From: Streptomyces aureoverticillatus
GTDB lineage: Bacteria; Actinomycetota; Actinomycetes; Streptomycetales; Streptomycetaceae
Reading direction: 5' to 3'
Length of the DNA stretch: 64,000 nt
Assembly (NCBI RefSeq): GCF_014649395.1
Contig: NZ_BMSY01000004.1
Coordinates: 186,001-250,000 of the forward strand
In this document: piece after piece, positions 61,701 to 64,000 of the stretch
Numbering within the stretch: position 1 is the first letter of the stretch
How the letters are laid out: every line of letters begins with the position of its first letter
The notes under the pieces: generated by a model
What the model was told of the DNA's origin: nothing
Databases searched by the model: none
What the model saw: the letters and a program-made list of their open reading frames with translations, nothing else
Program-made: the position numbers and the translations under genes

Positions 61701-64000
61701 ACGGCGAGCTGCGCGACCACGCTTGCGCAGGCGCGCGGCAGGGCGAGGGCGACGATCCGCTCGGGGCCGACGCCTTGGCCGATGAGCCGGTGGGCGAGCC
61801 GGTTGGCGGCGCGGTCCACCTCGGCGTACGTCCACTGTCGGGCGCCCTCCACCAGGGCCACGGCACCCGGCGTGCGCGCCGCCTGCCGTTCGAACAGCTC
61901 CGGCAGGGTCGCGGCCGGTACCGCCCCGGATGTGCCGCGTCCCTGGTCGAGCAGGGACTTCAGCTCCGCGTCGGCGGCCAGCGGCAGGGCGCCGAGCGGG
62001 CGGTGCGGGTCGTCGGCGACGGCCGTCAGGAGGGTGCCGAGCTGGTCGGCCATCCGCTCGGCGGTGGCGGCGTCGAACAGGTCGGTGTTGTACGTGAGGA
62101 CGCCGTGCAGGGCTCCGGAGTCCGTCTCGGCGAACTCCAGGGCGAGGTCGAACGCCGCGTGCTGGAGCTCCGACTCGACGTCCTCGACGTGCAGGCCGGG
62201 CAGGTCCAGGTCGGCGGTCGGGGTGTTCTGCAGGACGACCATGACCTGGAACAGCGGGGTGCGGCTGGTGTCGCGGGCCGGCTGCACCTCGTCGACGACC
62301 TGCTCGAACGGCACGTCTTGGTGGGCGAAGGCGTCCGTGACCGTCTGCCGGACGTCGTCGAGGAAGGCGGGGAAGGGCCGGCCCGGGTCGACGTGCGAGC
62401 GCAGGACCAGGGTGTTGACGAAGAACCCGACGAGGTTCTGGATCTCGGCGCGGTCACGGCCCGAGGTGACGGTGCCGACGGCGATGTCGCGCCTGCCCGA
62501 CACCTTGGCGAGGAAGGTCTGCGCGGCGGCGACGAGCGTCGTGAACAGGGTGGTGCCCCGCTCCCTGCCGACCTGGGTGAGGCGTCGGGCGGTGTGGGGC
62601 GGCAGGACGAGGCGGGCGGTCGCGCCGTTGCGGGTGCGTACGGGCGGGCGGGGCCGGTCCGTGGGCAGGTCAAGGGGTTGGGTGTCGGCCAGGTGCTCCT
62701 TCCAGTACGCGAGCTGCGTGTCGGCGCCGGGCGCGGTGCGCTGCCAGTGGGCGTAGTCGGCGTACTGCACCGGCAGCGGCGGGAGTTCGGCGGGGGCGCC
62801 CTCCAGTGCGGCCCGGTAGAGGTGGGCGAGGTCGCCGGTGAGCACGGCGGTGGACCAGCCGTCGGTGACGATGTGGTGCAGGGTCAGGGTCAGGACGTGC
62901 TCGTCGGCGGCCAGCCGCACCAGGCCTGCCCGCAGCAGCGGGCCGACGCGCAGGTCGAACGGGCGGGCCCGCTCGGCCGCCAGCAGCTCGTCGAGCCGCG
63001 CCTCGCGCTCCTCGCCGGGCAGCCCCGACAGATCCGACACGTCCTGCAACGGCGGCGCCACCTCGTGCGGCGGGTGGACGACCTGCACACCGTGGCCGTC
63101 CACCGCGTCGAAGGTGGTGCGCAGCGACTCGTGCCGGGCCACCAGACCCCGCAGCGCCGTGGCGAGGGCGCTGATGTCGAGGCGGCCGCGCAGGCGCAGC
63201 GCGAGCGAGGTGACGTATTCGGCACCGCCGGGTGCGAACTCCTCCAGGAACCACATGCGTTGCTGCGCGTACGACATCGGGGCCGTCGCGTCGCGCTCGA
63301 CCGGGACGACGGCGGGACGGGCGTCGCCGGCGGCCCGGTGGTCGCCGAGCAGCGCGGCGAGGGCGCCCGGCGTCGGGTGGGCGAACACCGTGCGTGGCGA
63401 CACGTCGGTCCCGAACTCCTCGGCGAGGCGGGAGGCGAGTCGGATGCTGAGGATCGAGTCGCCGCCGAGGCGGAAGAAGTCGTCCTCCATGCCGGGCCGG
63501 TCGATGCCGAGTACGTCCGCGAAGACCTCCGCGGTGCGGCGTTCGGCGTCGGTGCGGGGTTCGGTGCGGGTGCCGGGCTCCGCGCCGGTGTCCGGGTCCG
63601 GGGCCGGGAGCGCCGCCCGGTCCACCTTGCCGTTGGCGCTGAGCGGAAGCGCCGTCAGGGGGACGAACGCGGACGGGACGAGATAGTCGGGCAGCGCCTG
63701 GAGGGCGTACTCCCGCAGCCCGGCCAGGTCGTCGCAGGCCGGGCCGACGAGGTAGGCGACGAGGCGCCGTGCCCCGGGCCGGTCCTCGCGGGCCACCACG
63801 GCCACGTCCGCGACCCCGGGGTGGCCGGCGAGGGCGGCCTCCACCTCGCCGGGCTCGACCCGGAACCCGCGGATCTTCACCTGGTCGTCGGCGCGGCCCA
63901 GGAACTCCACCGTGCCGTCCGGTCGCCGCCGGGCCAGGTCGCCGGTGCGGTACATCCGGGTGCCGGGCGGCCCGTAGGGGTCGGCGAGGAACCGGGCCGC
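58733..64000 (-). CDS. Non-ribosomal peptide synthetase subunit, partial, ending in an E domain
   Basis: 1755 residues are visible; the gene continues past the right edge. Domain order: end of an A domain (1-125, with YRTGDLARR and the A10 Lys in SANGK); PCP (GGDSIL, Ser182); C domain (about 220-680, HHIVTDGWS near 375); A domain (about 700-1195, [30 protein letters not shown]); PCP (HLGGDSIL near 1247); E domain (about 1290-1740, [10 protein letters not shown] near 1433, NYLGQWD). By eye the second A domain gives the pocket code DALLIGSVVK, which I cannot assign. The terminal E domain without a thioesterase means the D-aminoacyl chain passes to another subunit. MbtH follows. Confidence 0.95.
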   Translation of the reverse strand, partial: AARFLADPYGPPGTRMYRTGDLARRRPDGTVEFLGRADDQVKIRGFRVEPGEVEAALAGHPGVADVAVVAREDRPGARRLVAYLVGPACDDLAGLREYALQALPDYLVPSAFVPLTALPLSANGKVDRAALPAPDPDTGAEPGTRTEPRTDAERRTAEVFADVLGIDRPGMEDDFFRLGGDSILSIRLASRLAEEFGTDVSPRTVFAHPTPGALAALLGDHRAAGDARPAVVPVERDATAPMSYAQQRMWFLEEFAPGGAEYVTSLALRLRGRLDISALATALRGLVARHESLRTTFDAVDGHGVQVVHPPHEVAPPLQDVSDLSGLPGEEREARLDELLAAERARPFDLRVGPLLRAGLVRLAADEHVLTLTLHHIVTDGWSTAVLTGDLAHLYRAALEGAPAELPPLPVQYADYAHWQRTAPGADTQLAYWKEHLADTQPLDLPTDRPRPPVRTRNGATARLVLPPHTARRLTQVGRERGTTLFTTLVAAAQTFLAKVSGRRDIAVGTVTSGRDRAEIQNLVGFFVNTLVLRSHVDPGRPFPAFLDDVRQTVTDAFAHQDVPFEQVVDEVQPARDTSRTPLFQVMVVLQNTPTADLDLPGLHVEDVESELQHAAFDLALEFAETDSGALHGVLTYNTDLFDAATAERMADQLGTLLTAVADDPHRPLGALPLAADAELKSLLDQGRGTSGAVPAATLPELFERQAARTPGAVALVEGARQWTYAEVDRAANRLAHRLIGQGVGPERIVALALPRACASVVAQLAVAKAGGAFLPVDPNYPAPRREFMVRDAGATLVLDDAADVWVQDGPDSAPTDADRTAALTPAHPAYVIYTSGSTGTPKGVVVPHHGLAGFAAAAAEQYAVGPGDRVLQFASPSFDASVLELCSSLLSGATLVTGEEGPLVGERLADALAERRVSHTLIPPAALATVPTGTAGALPDLRTLIVGAEACPPDLVERWAPGRRMINSYGPTEATVVATWTGPLSPGAAAPPIGRPAGATRLYVLDAGLRPVPPGVTGELYVAGPGLARGYLNRPGLTAQRFLADPFGGPGERMYRTGDLVLWGADGQLRFTGRADDQVKLRGFRIEPGEIESALRGAPQVRDAAVVVRTAPRANDLGEPGEQTEDGAEATAGRVAADDRSRLVAYVVPATGDPENVPVGALRDHLAGLLPPHMVPSVFVPLDRLPLTPNGKTDRRALPEPGPAHSGTGAHTAPRTDTERDIARIWGDVLGVEDVGAHDNFFHLGGDSILSMQVVSRLRREGLHLATRDLFTHQTVAELATVVRTAPQRSEDGPATGDVPLTPIQEWFLTTPRASHHHFNQSALLELHAAPDPTALRAALAALLEHHDALRMRFTHDADGWHQFNPPPSDGDAAEGMPVRYDLAGLSAEEADAAMEKAADDLHTGFDLGRGPLLRAALFTGDPGRPVYLLLVAHHLVVDAVSWRILRDDLEAAYHQAVQGEPIALGERSTSFRDWSRRLAAHVAEGGLDHELPYWQEAVTAEPLPPADGPGPDAGETRTLTVELGEEDTTALLRSAPTAYRTRVNDVLLAALALALARWTGGDRVRLDLEGHGREDVLDDVDLSRTVGWFTTVHPVALQVPDPDDLGPSRDWRALVKSVRRQLRTVPGNGLGFGALRTFGPPEVREQLGAAAHGQVVFNYLGQWDARPTAPEGALVRTEHGSFGQDHDPRDSGSHPLEVVGAVQDGRLAFTWHHRPGLHDTETVRRVADEFATALRHLAGHARDSAAGPARGRR

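Noticed and set aside
1-64000. CRISPR arrays, tRNA or rRNA genes, riboswitches
   Set aside because: No regularly spaced repeats, no cloverleaf with a T-loop, and no recognised riboswitch core was found by eye; covariance models would be needed to exclude them fully.

Overview
The window is about 71-73% GC-looking DNA with GTG and TTG starts, purine-rich ribosome binding sites and dense short operons. It carries a Ku with a lysine/alanine-rich tail, HelR with a rifamycin-associated element, a SAV_2336-type protein, three-Cys secreted repeat proteins and an NRPS with an MbtH partner. All of this points to the chromosome of a streptomycete or close relative. No rRNA, tRNA or CRISPR array was seen.

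Layout. 0.3-8.5 kb: two regulator-target pairs (MarR/VOC and LysR/DapA-like aldolase), a second VOC protein, Ku, an MFS transporter and two membrane proteins. 8.6-16.0 kb: an arsenic island with three ArsR repressors, ArsC, ACR3 efflux, two FAD-dependent ArsO-like flavoproteins and a PstS-like phosphate-binding protein. 16.1-17.1 kb: kdsA with a decayed, translationally coupled kdsD remnant. 17.2-24.6 kb: a secreted protein, a TetR/membrane-protein pair, a RAE site followed by a 46-codon rifamycin-glycosyltransferase relic and intact helR, a hydrolase, and a MarR/quercetinase pair. 24.6-29.9 kb: a scar-rich stretch (ISL3 transposase, VOC and SulP/STAS remnants, strong inverted repeats) around a GNAT enzyme, a basic DNA-binding-type protein, a methyltransferase and a secreted beta-propeller.

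30.1-38.7 kb is the main accessory operon. It encodes an alpha/beta hydrolase, a VMAP-like protein with an effector-associated-like N-terminus, a MoxR AAA+ ATPase, and a 1483-residue protein joining a degenerate vWA-like SAV_2336 module to an NB-ARC NTPase and TPRs. The arrangement matches the vWA-MoxR-VMAP type of NTP-dependent conflict (defence/surveillance) system, and it ends at a 52-nt perfect palindrome. After an SDR/XRE pair, a Tat-exported Cys-repeat protein, a TmrB-like pseudogene and a MerR-peroxiredoxin fusion, a second unusual operon lies at 44.6-48.1 kb on the minus strand. It encodes a caspase-like protease with an effector-associated domain, a 55-residue precursor-like peptide and a HExxH peptide-modifying enzyme. 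This is a RiPP-like unit coupled to a protease.

48.2-64 kb: a cupin, an ATP-dependent DNA ligase (possible Ku partner), a beta-phosphoglucomutase/GH65 phosphorylase pair, a repeat membrane protein, a LuxR regulator, an EF-hand protein, a secreted protein and a GNAT enzyme. The window ends inside an NRPS operon (MbtH plus a subunit ending in an epimerisation domain) that runs past the right edge.

All domain calls come from reading translated sequence by eye; no database search was run. Remnant calls rest on short diagnostic motifs and are inferences.
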